Shown here piece after piece: positions 46,479 to 57,900 of a stretch of DNA of 64,000 bases (position 1 is its first letter; every line of letters begins with the position of its first letter). The notes under the pieces were generated by a model that saw nothing but the letters and a program-made list of their open reading frames with translations, was not told the origin of the DNA and ran no database searches. Origin of the DNA: Aquila chrysaetos chrysaetos (lineage: Eukaryota > Chordata > Aves > Accipitriformes > Accipitridae); contig NC_044004.1 of NCBI RefSeq assembly GCF_900496995.4, positions 83,521,538-83,585,537 on the forward strand, read 5' to 3'. A program made the translations under genes and the position numbers.

Positions 46479-46620
46479 TGCAGGAAAACCGCAACATGGA
46501 GAGATTACGAATTCCCCAAGATGGCATGGGAATGCAGTAGCAGAGCTAGGAAATGAATCCAACTGTCCTGTACTTCAGCATGTTTTAAACACAGCATAGT
46601 CCTTCGTGTTTGCAGACTCA
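46479..46620 (+). mobile_element. ancient MIR-like SINE remnant
   Basis: Words such as GCAGGAAAACCGCAACATGG, AGAGATTACG, CCCCAAGATGGCATG, GTAGCAGAGCTAGGAAATGA and ATCCAACTGTCCTGTACTTC follow the order of the amniote MIR/core-SINE consensus (tRNA-derived internal region with the CCCAAGGTCACA, GCAGAGC and GTCCTG landmarks). It is heavily diverged, as expected for a fossil copy. Assigned by memory of the consensus. Confidence 0.5.
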
Positions 46621-47269
46621 TCTCCTGATCTATGTAGCTTGTAAGCAGGGAAGTAAAATCAACTGTGGTTTAATACCAGCTGTACATGAAAATATTTCAT
46701 TTTCAATGAAATGGGATTGCATTTGGATACATTCAGGCAAAAGGTTTGTGCCGCTTCAGAAAGCTTTAATTTAATCACTGTTTTTCATGGCTCAGCAATC
46801 TCACTGTTGCTTAAGTGCCAGATTACTCAAGCTGTTGAGTAAATGGATTTCTCAAGATTTCTGATTATTTTTTTTCTCAAAATAAGCTGTTCAAGTTGTT
46901 GGTTTGTTTACTTGACACAACAAGGTTGGCAAGTTTACATCCTGTCTGGCTTTCTTCTCCTTTGGGAGAAGGAGGACTTAATTTACAGAGCCTGCAGAAG
47001 GAAGAAAACCTTCAGCAGTCTTACTGGTCACCTTTGTATGCCTGTGTTGTAAAATCAAACTAATAGTATTTGTTGCTTTTCCTATCTGGGGAGGCTCAGG
47101 ACGTGGACTGTTAAAATAAGCCATGGAGGGATGAGTATACATAAGCTTTGCATGTATTTCAGCACACAGTATACCCAAACTAGTCACATTTCTTCAGCTC
47201 AATTTCAAGCATAGTAAAATGACCTTTGTAAAAATATCTTTTAAGGCACGTTGCAACACAAGTAAGAAA

Positions 47270-49653
47270 ATGGACTCAAACTCTTCATTCGATTGGCCTC
47301 ACGCGCTGAATTATAATGGGACATACAAGTACCTCTACTTAGAAGGCAATGTCTCCTATGTGGACTTCTACCTTCACCAGCCTTCAGTGGCAGCTGTCTT
47401 CATCGTCTCTTACCTCCTGATCTTCCTGCTCTGTATGGTTGGCAACGGAGTGGTTTGCTTTATTGTCCTGAGGAGCAAACACATGCGTACAGTCACAAAC
47501 CTTTTCATCTTAAACCTGGCTGTCAGTGATTTACTGGTGGGAATCTTCTGCATGCCCACCACCCTCCTGGACAACATCATTGCAGGTAGGCTGGTTCGCA
47601 CCATGTGGCAGAAAGGGCTCGAGGGGGACTCGCCTGCATTTCTGAGCACTGGCCTCCCTAGGGGTCCCGAGAGCCGGGAGCGTATTTTGGAGCAGGCTCT
47701 GTAGGCATTTCGAGTCACTGGAAGTCAGAGGTGAGGAAGACAAGCCTCTAATCCACCTTCTGACTGGGGCTGTACGTGCTGACTTCTGCCTCCGTTGCCT
47801 TTAGGAAGGGATTCTCCCACTACCAGGTTGTACATTCAGGAAAACTTGGCAGATGCTACGAGCCAGATGCAATCAACTGTAGCGGTCGGTTCCCTTTCTC
47901 GTCTTGAGGTCTTGTTTTAAAAGGATGTTAAACCACAAACGTTTGCTTTGCTGTTTTTTGGAACATCAGAAACTCACCCAAGGCGTTTGGCAAAGCATTT
48001 GTTTACATAACCTCTGTCTCCCCAACCCCTGCTATGGCCTGATAGAGCAAAAGAAATGTATTAGTTCTGGGGTGGAAATTTCCTCTTATGCATATAAGCC
48101 TAGCGCTGCAGTGGGATGGCGGCGATTTCAATTCTCTGTGTCCTTCCAGGATGGCCGTTTGGGAGCCTGGTTTGCAAGATGAGCGGGATGGTCCAAGGAA
48201 TCTCTGTTTCTGCCTCCGTCTTCACTCTAGTTGCTATTGCCGTAGACAGGTAAGATGATGCAGAGACTGTAAACTGTCACTTCCATCTCTCTCTGGCCAC
48301 CTGACCATGCTGAGGCTGATTCATTAATCCATACAACACTGCAATACATGAGATGTACTTTGCTCCTGAGGCTATTGAGCAAAACAAAACGCGGCCGGGT
48401 CTAAAGAGCAGCCATAGCAATTTGCTCCTCCACAGGTATCTCTTAAAGATGGTACAGCTGTGCTACACCTGGCTGCCTAGAATTGGTTTGTTCCTTAGCT
48501 ATTAAGCTAGATCGCAGAGGCACTAGTACCGGCTTTGGTTAAATGAAGTAGCAGAAGCAGCAGGCTGATATGGAGACAGATCAAAATGAGGAAATTTTAA
48601 CAACAAATGTGTTTTTAAGGTTGTTTTTACCAACACAGCTCTTAAATGGAGCAACTAAATGCAACTCCATGGGTTTATGCAGGATGAGGAGATGATTCCA
48701 TCTATACTTTCTAAAAAACATACAATTTAAAATGTGTGTGTGTGCTCACCTCTTTGTTTAAGCTTTCCTTAAATGGCTTCTCCACATATGTCCCCGGGTG
48801 TCTTGGCCACAGGTTTCGATGCATTGTTTATCCGTTTAAGCAGAAGCTGACCATTTCAACTGCAGTCGCCATTATAGCGGTCATCTGGATTCTGGCCATC
48901 GCAATCATGTGTCCTTCTGCGGTCATGCTGCAGGTACAAGAAGAGAAGCATTTCAGGGTCATCCTTGGCGATGGCAATGAAACCCGCCCTGTATACTGGT
49001 GCCGGGAGGACTGGCCTAACCCAGGAATGCGAAAGATCTATACAACGGTTCTGTTTGCCAACATCTATCTGGCTCCCCTGTCGCTCATTATTATCATGTA
49101 TGCTAGGATAAGCATTGCTCTTTTCAACACAGCAATGCCCGTGGTGGGAAAACACAGACAGAGGCAGCGGCACAGCGTGTCTAAGAAGAAACAAAAAGTC
49201 ATCAAAATGCTCATTATTGTGGCTTTGCTGTTCACCCTGTCCTGGCTTCCCTTGTGGACTCTGATGATGCTCTCAGACTACGCCAACCTTTCAGATATCC
49301 AGTTGCAGATCATCAACATTTATATCTATCCCTTTGCTCACTGGCTGGCCTTTTTCAACAGCAGCATCAACCCCATCATCTACGGTTTCTTTAATGAAAA
49401 CTTTCGCCGAGGATTTCAGGCGGCCTTCAAACTTCAGCTCTGCTCCGGGGAGATCGTTCACAGGGAGGTCTATTCTCAGCGAGGTCAAAGCAATGCCATT
49501 TTGCCAGCTGCCAACTGCCAGACACCCCAGGATCAAGCTTGTCAAAATGCTAAGGAGGAGGGGAAGACAGTTAAGAAAGGAAATTGGGTGAATAACCAGC
49601 AGGATTTGATAATGGAGGATCTAGAAGAGCCCTGCCACGATGAAATTAAGTGA
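47270..49653 (+). CDS. NPFFR2: neuropeptide FF receptor 2 (NPFFR2), three coding exons
   Basis: Class A G-protein-coupled receptor for RFamide peptides (NPFF/NPAF), acting at the plasma membrane, usually through Gi/o. Exons 47270-47585, 48150-48249 and 48813-49653 join at GT/AG sites to 1257 nt, or 418 residues. Human isoforms without the long N-terminal extension are about 420. The N-terminus has three sequons (Asn4, Asn16, Asn27). TM1 carries MVGNGVVCF and TM2 [11 protein letters not shown]. Exon 2 supplies [11 protein letters not shown] with the conserved TM3 cysteine. AVDRF (Asp138-Arg139-Phe140) replaces DRY, as in human NPFFR2, and YWCREDWPN holds the partner cysteine in loop 2. TM6 has SWLPLW and TM7 [12 protein letters not shown]. 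The start at 47270 was chosen because MDSNSS aligns with the human DTNSS region. An in-frame ATG at 47219 would add 17 residues, and upstream exons cannot be excluded. Confidence 0.95.
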
Positions 49654-50420
49654 AACATGCTATGAACTACCTAAACAGTTTATGCCTAGCAGAGTTTATT
49701 TATTGTGTTGTGAAACTCACGCTCTGTAAGCCCTTTCTGACAAAAAAGTCAATATGTTTCTGTTTTGAAGGAGATAAGTAACTTGCATAATATCTGAATG
49801 TTTGATGTAAGTAGGAAAGCAAATTCAGCCCTTTGCGTTACCAGCTTAAACCAGCGGCACCTCCCCTGCAGTCCGTGATGACTCATTGCTCTTGAACTGG
49901 GCTGGAGCAGAGACGTGATTAAAATGGGATTACCTTCCACTTATTGTGACATAAGAGAAAAAGAGAACTATAGTTATTGACTCGGATACAATTACTCTGG
50001 ATACTCACTGATGAAGAGGACAACATTCATTCATTTTCTTCTGTGAATCTCTCAGAGCAGCCGAAACAGGGTTGCTTGAACAATATTTACGGTAACGTTT
50101 CAGCATGTAAGGCTAGCTGTTGTTAATACCTACAATTTTCTTCTGATATCAGAGAGTGGAAACATCGCTGCTGTTTGTAGCATCCAGCTAGACTGTGGAG
50201 CTGGAAAAAGGAGGAAATCACAAGACTGGCCAGGACCCTGAGCGTATGGCCCCTCTGGGGGGTTCAACTTTTGGGGCTCAGGGCAGCTCCGAGCCAGTGC
50301 GTCTGAGGGTGTCCCTCTTGTTGCATTAAGAAATAATTTTATCTGTAGACCAAAATACCTGCTAATGAGATTTATAAAAAAGTCCTCCACCAAAAGCAAG
50401 ACTAATCCAATAAACCCACT
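49654..50420 (+). terminator. NPFFR2: NPFFR2 3' UTR and poly(A) signal
   Basis: The first plus-strand AATAAA after the stop is at 50409-50414, which would give a 3' UTR of about 770 bases. A T/G-rich stretch (TTTCTCTTTGTTCG) follows within 40 bases. Later sites are possible. Confidence 0.5.
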
Positions 50421-50429
50421 CCTGGATTT

Positions 50430-51540
50430 AACATGAATTTCTCTTTGTTCGACAATGGATCCTTGGTACTACTCTTTTAGCTTCTTCTGTGAAGTGTAAG
50501 CCTGTTCCTCGAACTTGTCAATCTGTTATTCTGTAACTCTCCTTAACTGAAATATTGGTGATACAGTCTGAATATTTGAACTGAACTCACTGGTTCCTGG
50601 GTCTTCTTGTGGTTGATACTCATGTTGCTTCTGCCTGGACATTTTGAGTGCCAGCTGGTTCCTACCCAAATGACAAGAAGTCATCACTGACATCTTCAGT
50701 CACATTCCGTTTATTCCCCTTTCTGGTTGCCCCTCTTGTTAATTCTGTGACAGTAATTATTGTTGCAGCTAGAGAAGTAAATAGGAGTGAAATTTGAGAA
50801 ATAAAGGATAAAAAATGGCTTTTGTGGTACATTTTTGGGGGGAACTCAATTCTATCTGGGGGGATAGAAGTCACCTAAAAAGACTGCAATTTCAATACTA
50901 GCAGGAGATAAAACACCTTTAGGGCCCATTCAATCTGACAGAACTCAGCAGGTACAGCGAGCAACCTTGGAAGCATCTCACCAAGGCTCCTGAAATCAGT
51001 GAGGAATGGGGGTCAGCGCAAGGACGAGCCTACACAGATCTGCTACCGGATTAGAGCCTCACCATGCCTTATCCTGGGAGGGTTTATAGAGGCCAAATAC
51101 CAGGTAAGGTCACTCCCCCATACAGTCCTTCTTCAGGTAAACTGGAGTACCTTTCAGATCGTGACAAATTTGCACAATTAAGGAAAACTGACAACTTTTC
51201 AAGCTGTGTCGTCCCCAGCTATGTTCCTTACCAGAAAATAAGGAAAACATTTTGGGAGTAATGGGAAGAAAAGCTGCTGGAACAGCTCTGATTTCGCAGG
51301 TGGTTTTTATAATGCATTTTATCTAGGCTGGGATTTTCAAAGGATCTAATCAAATATGGATGCCTGATCCTGTTGCGCTCTGTTGAAAACCCCACCACAA
51401 AGGTTTTCGGAGCTCCAGGTGTTTCACACTTCCTGCACCCCTTCCATCCAGTCCTTTGTCCTTCACTTGTTGTTTGAGAAAATGAGACCTGTTTTGCCTG
51501 TCAAACTTTGCCTTGCCTGGATTCCCAAAGCTTATTGCTA
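50430..51540. other. intergenic, no gene recognised
   Basis: Ordinary AT-rich sequence between the NPFFR2 3' end and the second CR1 fragment. No exon or repeat is recognised. Confidence 0.6.
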
Positions 51541-51547
51541 TGTCCAT

Positions 51548-51940
51548 ACTGGGACCGATACTATCTAATATCTTCATCAGCGACACGGACAGTGGGATTG
51601 AGCACATCCTCAGCAAGTCTGTCGACGACACCAAGCTGTGCGGTGCGGTCGATGTGCTGGAGGGAAGGGATGCCATCCAGAGGGACCTTGACAGGCTTGA
51701 GAGGTTCGCCTGTGCAAACCTCATGAAGTTCAACAAAGCCAAGTGCAAGGTCTTGCACGTGGGTCGGGACAATCCCAAGCACAAATACAGGCTGGGCGAT
51801 GGGTGGATGGAGAGCAGCCCTGAGGAGAAGGACTTGGGGGTGTTGGTGGATGTTAAATTTGACCTGAGCTGGCAATGTGCGCTTGCAGCCCAGAAAGCCA
51901 AGCATATCTTGGGCTGCATAAAGAGAAGCGTGGCTGCTAT
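51548..51940 (+). mobile_element. CR1 LINE, internal ORF2 fragment
   Basis: The plus strand encodes a stretch of CR1 reverse transcriptase and the region beyond it ([85 protein letters not shown]), open for about 140 codons. Both element ends are missing: the 5' end by truncation, and the 3' end breaks off into unrelated sequence after AAGAGAAGCGTGGCTG. The catalytic core is absent, so it cannot move. Confidence 0.93.
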
Positions 51941-51944
51941 ACCT

Positions 51945-54900
51945 TTTGCAGGGCATGCCATGTATTGATTTTAGAGTAATATTTAATATGCTCATACTTG
52001 AGGCAGCCTTCTTGTTGTAGTAGGTGGGTTTTTTTTCTTAAAAAGCTTTTGCCAAAGACGTGTTTTCCTGATTAAAACTAAGGACCAGATGAGCTCCAGA
52101 GATCCTGTCCAACCTGTATCATTTTGTGCTTCCGAATGATTCAGCAATGTTTCAAGAATATTTTAAAGTGTAAGTATATGCTCATGTTCATCCCTGTTCA
52201 GCAAAACACTCAGAAAAAACGTACTCAAAATGAGTGCAAGGAAGACACAAAAATGCCCCAAAGCGTTTGGCTCAAGCTGGTGATTCTCAAGACAGCCTTA
52301 ACATTTCACTGCAGAAAAAGGATGCTGAAGTAGAAGGCATCAAATGGTTTGCCTTCACTAGACACTAGCCTGTGCTAAACGCAGAAGTTATGCTTGTAAG
52401 ACAATTTCAAAATTTAAAACTTCTGCTTTTTAAAAATTGAAGTTCAGAACATTCTCTGAATGCCACCCTGAAACAACAAACCCCACTGTGACAGATCTGT
52501 AACTACCTATAACAAAAAATGTAAAAAAAGTTTTTAAAATATTAGTTTAAAAAGCAATGTTTCATCCTGGAAACACTGTCTGATGAAGTAATTAGCCTTT
52601 GCGGAAGGAACTGGAGGGACACTGACAAAAGGAAAAGAAACTTCTGTAGGCTGACAGGATGTCATGAAGTATTGCGATTTTTTCAGGAGTACAGTACACT
52701 TTGTAGTTGGACACACAGCTACCAACATTTTCCCATTTGCCCTACATAAAAGGCACATTTGTAAGACAACATCTATGAGCACAGCTTGTCCTCTGGATTC
52801 CTGGCAATCCTTGCCACAATTAGATCCTTATTTCATGTACTGCTTTTTCTTCTATTGTGATTTCAGTAGCACTAATGAAAAGTCAGCATGTTTGGTTACG
52901 CGCTTCACAACCGCACAGCCGTTTAGACGTCACTGCACTTTCAATAGGTAGCTGAGAGTTTAATCATAAAACCCCAAGGTTTACCAAACTGAGCTGTTTT
53001 CAAGAGACGCCCTTATTTCCTCTCATTTCACAAGCACAAAACAACTCCCACTAGCAGCGATTCAGGATTATTCTAACACCTGACCTGCCTTAACCCTCTC
53101 CAAGTGTCTGCTTTACATCTACTCAAGTCACAAGCTTCTCCAGCAACTGCTTTGTTTCAGAAAAGCAGGAGGAGGCCTACGTCTCTACTTAGGTTTCTGC
53201 TGTTCATGCCCAGCATGCTCACAAGCAGGCTTTTAAGATATACCTAAATGACTTTTTCAGCAGCACTGACTGATTCAAAAACCAGAGTATCTGGTGGTAC
53301 TTCATTAGACACTTGTTTTTCATATAGGATCTGTTCAGGGAACTTAATGCCACTTGCTTGTCCTCGGGACCAGTAGCGTTCATGAGTTACAACCCACGGC
53401 TCAGAAGACCACAGACCTCAAAGCACAACAGATACGGCTATTGTTTATCAACAAAAACCCAAATAATAAACATATGCCTTCCACTCTCAAGCTCAAATAG
53501 AATCAAACATCCTTTGTTTGCCACAGGCAAGGTACTAATTTTCCAGAGTCTCATGTTTTATAACCTGCCTGGTCACATTACTCCTAAATGCTTATAATTC
53601 CCACACATTAAGCATCCTCATTAGCCTAAATGCCATTGATTCATCTTCTTGTACTGCTCTGCTTTTAGACAAACATCTTAAATTACTGTTAAATAACTTG
53701 GAAATCCAAGTCAACAAATCCCTAACTGAAACCTGTAAGCATATTTCTTTATCTACATTCAGGCCTGATAGCATTTTTAAAATAGGCTCTGAATGCAAAT
53801 AGACTGCGTTGTTCAAACAAATAGCAGTTTTAAATTATTATAAATACATTTCTATTTTTTGTGGTTTACTGGACATTCCTATGCTGCCTATGGATGTAAT
53901 ACAGCAGAGCAAGCCGGCTATACAGCACTGTTGTCGCCAAATTTGATACTGCCATACAGGCTCTAGAAGCTGTGGTTAAGTTTCTTTCCACTCCTCCCTC
54001 CCTCTGCAGGCATCCCCATTTAGGTAGAGTAATAAATTGCTGGTACCTCTGCTCTAACTCCTTGTAGTGGCAGTGCTCCTACAGAACAGTCATTTGGACT
54101 GTATTCAGGATCAAGAAAACTTCAACAAACGCGTGGAACTGGATGAACACCTCTTTGGAAAAATACAAGAATAAAGAAGTGTAGGGGAGCTGGTAGTTAA
54201 TGGATGAGAAAACAGTCTCAAAAGAAAACTTTCCCTATGATGAAGAATAATATGAAACCAATACTGGTTGCGTCAAGAGCTCTTTACTGACGTCGAAAGG
54301 AAATTGCCTGGAACAGGAAAAAGATCATGTTAAAATAGAGATTGGTTTGGAAGCTGAAGCACATTACTAAATAGGGAGGTAAAGTACGTAGATGACAGGG
54401 ATATGGTTAAAATCCTCAATACATCGTGTTGCCTCAGTTTCTCTTTTAAAGAAAAAGTTTAAGCGTGTCCTCAGGCAGAACACAGGGGACATGAAGAGAT
54501 AAAGATCGTTACGCAGCCATTACAACCTGCAACTGAAATACTCGGGTATTGATCGTCTGGCAGCCTCTTCAGAATTTACTAACTTATGGACGTTGTAAAG
54601 ACCAAACTCCCAAACGGAGAGGTATAAATACATCGGCTTATCCAAAAGGTTTCTGAAGCGGGTCCAACAGCAGCCGAACTGCTAAGGCCTTCACGCTTCC
54701 CCTTGCGATACAGGGAACGCTGTCAGCGAGAGTACGGTGAGACCACCTCCATCATTCTTTTTCCTCTGCGGATTGAGTGATTTGTGTACTTTTAAAAATC
54801 AGTGTCTAAATTACGATTTTTTAATCGCACGCTGATTATTAAGAATTTGACCTGATCTGCAGAGGGTCCAGGTGAGTGAAAAGTCTAGGTAAATGAAATT

Positions 54901-57900
54901 TTATGTGATAGGAAAGCTATACTAACTGCTTGAAATGCTGTGTAATGAAAAGCTACACTGCTTGCTAAAATCTTTATATAATGATAAAACTCTAATTATA
55001 ACTACAGTCCTGTGGTCAGTTGTTCTCATTCTACCAAGCATCCTCAAAAGAACCTGCCTGTCCCCATAGCATCAGGTGACAAAACCCCAGAAAACCACCC
55101 TCCCAAAAAGCTAGCAGGGATTTGCAAAGTACAAATCATCTCAAACTCATCGCGCCGCAATCACATTTAATTGCAGGACCAGGCTCTCGCTGTGTGGGTG
55201 TGCTATGTCATACCCGGCTTTACCGACCTTGCTTGACGTCAGACCTTCCTCATTGCTCCCGGCTGCTCGGGCAATTCCCAGGCTGTGGGTGACCCTGGGC
55301 AGGACCAGCTCTGCTCTTCTCATTTGGATGCCATGGGGCCGTGCCCTCGTTTGGGAGGTCCTTGTCCCTCTGTCACCCTTGGGTCCCGGCTTGCCTCCCT
55401 TGTGGGGCAGCCTGCCTGCCCCTGCTCCTCCCTGCATCATAAAAGAAAACGGTCACGTATAAACTGTGTTGAGAAGAGTATGCATTTTACAGTGCTTTCT
55501 GTTTACTTGAGTGAACTAAGGAAGGGTGCTATGAAGGAAATCACTTTAAGTCGGTGACACTGGACACTGACTCAAAAACTGTGTTCAAAACTTACTTACC
55601 ACTTTTTCATTCTCAGTGGAAGATGCTTCAATTTGTGATCACACCAAGGTCTGTCCAACGTCAAATAGACTAAAATATTTTTACCGATTACATCGATCAT
55701 GCAAAATATCCTCTTCACTACAGAAGTGATTTAGTCCTGAAAACATTTAACAGCTTATAAAAGCAAGTAATGAAACTTATTTTACACAACGCTAGCTTTA
55801 GGAGAGGGTACAACATCCCTGCTCAAAGACACAAATTGTCCAAAATCAGCAAGGATTATTTGTTGCATGGAAGACAGCCAAGCGAAATGTAAAAATACAA
55901 CATGGGATTACTTTAGATAACAATATTGCAAAATAGATCTGGGGGTTTTGGAGAGCAGTGAAAATGTAGTAACAGTGATGGTGCAGCAAAAAGAAAGGCT
56001 AATATTAACTGCTGGGAATATTATCAGGACCGTCATTCTACTCCTTTCAGCACTAGTATGATTTGTGTTGGGCACTGCAATTTCAGAAAGCTGAGAACAG
56101 ACTCAAAAGAAGTCTAAAACACAGCAAGAGGGAGGAGAAGAGGCTTAGAGAGTATCACTGCAAAAGAAGTCCTTAATCATGGAAAATCTTTGACTTCATC
56201 AAAGACTTGTGCTTCCTAAGAAAGAGAAGATGGGAGAGGGGTGAAGGACAAAATACAGTATTCTTCCAATATTTAAGGATTCTTGTAGAGGAAATGGCAA
56301 ACAATTACCTTTTCTTTGCATGGAGGGTACATAGATATGGAAGACACTTAAATATGGAACAGTTTAAACTTTAAACATGGTTCAGATCTGGACCTGATTG
56401 GTTAGGAAAAAAAAAAATATCTATAAATCCCTTATTGAATCTCGCTCCCCGCCCCCCCCCATCCGAAAAAGACCAACCCAAATCCAACCCCCCCAAACAG
56501 TTAAAAAGTTACACCTATTTCATGGAGGGGCAATAATTCAAGCCAAAATGACAATATCAGCTTTCAAGGTCAGTGTAAACTCTGTTGGATTTTTTTTTGG
56601 GGGGTTTTTTTTTAAGAAAAGAGGGTATAGAAAGGGAGCAGCTGAGCTAACCCTAAATTTCTGCCTGTGTGCACAGAGATATAGCGCAAGAGGCAGAAAG
56701 CTGAGACCAGTCTAAAGGAACGTATACACACTCTTAAGGGTCTAGTGTTTGAGCCAGGTGGGTGACGGGAGGTACGGTGTGCCGAACCTTCCTTTGCTCA
56801 AGTGGGAGAAGCTGGTGGTTTTGGAACCGGTGGATTTTAGCTCTCTTGTTCGTAGTGACTCACCTCTGTTGGGACATAAACTGCAAAAGGAAGGCAGAAT
56901 GAAGAATAAAGAGCACGAAACAATGCAGACGATAACACAGGTAACTGAGCACAAAGAGACTGACATTAAGGATATAGAAGGGAAATAGTTTCCCAGGGAG
57001 GTTTTTGTGGAGGGAAGGCATTTGGCAGCTCTTCATGTTTACAAAAAAGCAAAATAAAGAGCTTAGCAATATGAGAGAGGTGCAAGAGATGGGGCTGGAA
57101 GCATTGAGGTAACTGGAGTAATGACACAGACCTGTGATGAGGGAGCCTGCAGTTAGAGGTCCTGGCACTGCAAATAAAAACTCTATTTGATTATGGAAAA
57201 AGTAAAAAGGACTTTGAAGAGGAGGAGAGACAGGTGAACTGGGAGGCGAAAACAGCTAGACAGCAAGTGGATTTTTCAATAGTCCAAGTAAGTAAAAATG
57301 TTTTTAAAGGTAATAAAAAGATCTTGCCAAAACCTCTTTCCATTCCCATCCAAAAATAAAATTGTAGGCAATCTCCATGAACCTCAGGAACTCAAGATGC
57401 AGAAGCAGTCCATGTGTAATACATCTCTTTCGCTTTTACAACAGCTCAACATTCAAATGAAGAACTGGTGTCGGTAGATTTACTACTAGTTTTGATCCCA
57501 CATAAGAGAAAACTAAACAAGACTGAACTGTACGTACTGGATCAAACCTAACTGATTCTTCATAGTCCATTAGCTCATGGAAAATAAAGTTACTTTCTGC
57601 CTAAAGCTTTGATTCTGCAGATCAGATGACACCGCATATTACTGCAGAATACTGAAGTCCTAAATTCCATTGAAAATGTGAAGGATTTCCTGCCACAGAG
57701 CAGACTTGACCTAGAAAACTGCCCAAGTCAAACAGGATGGAGAAGAAATCTCTTTGCAGCTACTAAAGACACCGCTCTGGAACTGCCAAGTTCTGGGTCC
57801 TGCAAACGTGAATTCTTTGTAACCTCACTGATGCGAATCATGCCGGAGAAGTCCATGTCCATGACTGCACCCACTTTTCAGGTGATAAAAATGGTTAGGT

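Noticed and set aside
47219-47269. Upstream ATG giving a 17-residue extension of NPFFR2
   Set aside because: The extra residues do not resemble the human N-terminus, while MDSNSS at 47270 does. It is kept only as an alternative start.
47586-47704. Continuation of the NPFFR2 first-exon frame to a stop at 47704
   Set aside because: A donor at 47586 and the conserved GWPFG exon at 48150 show this is intron read-through.
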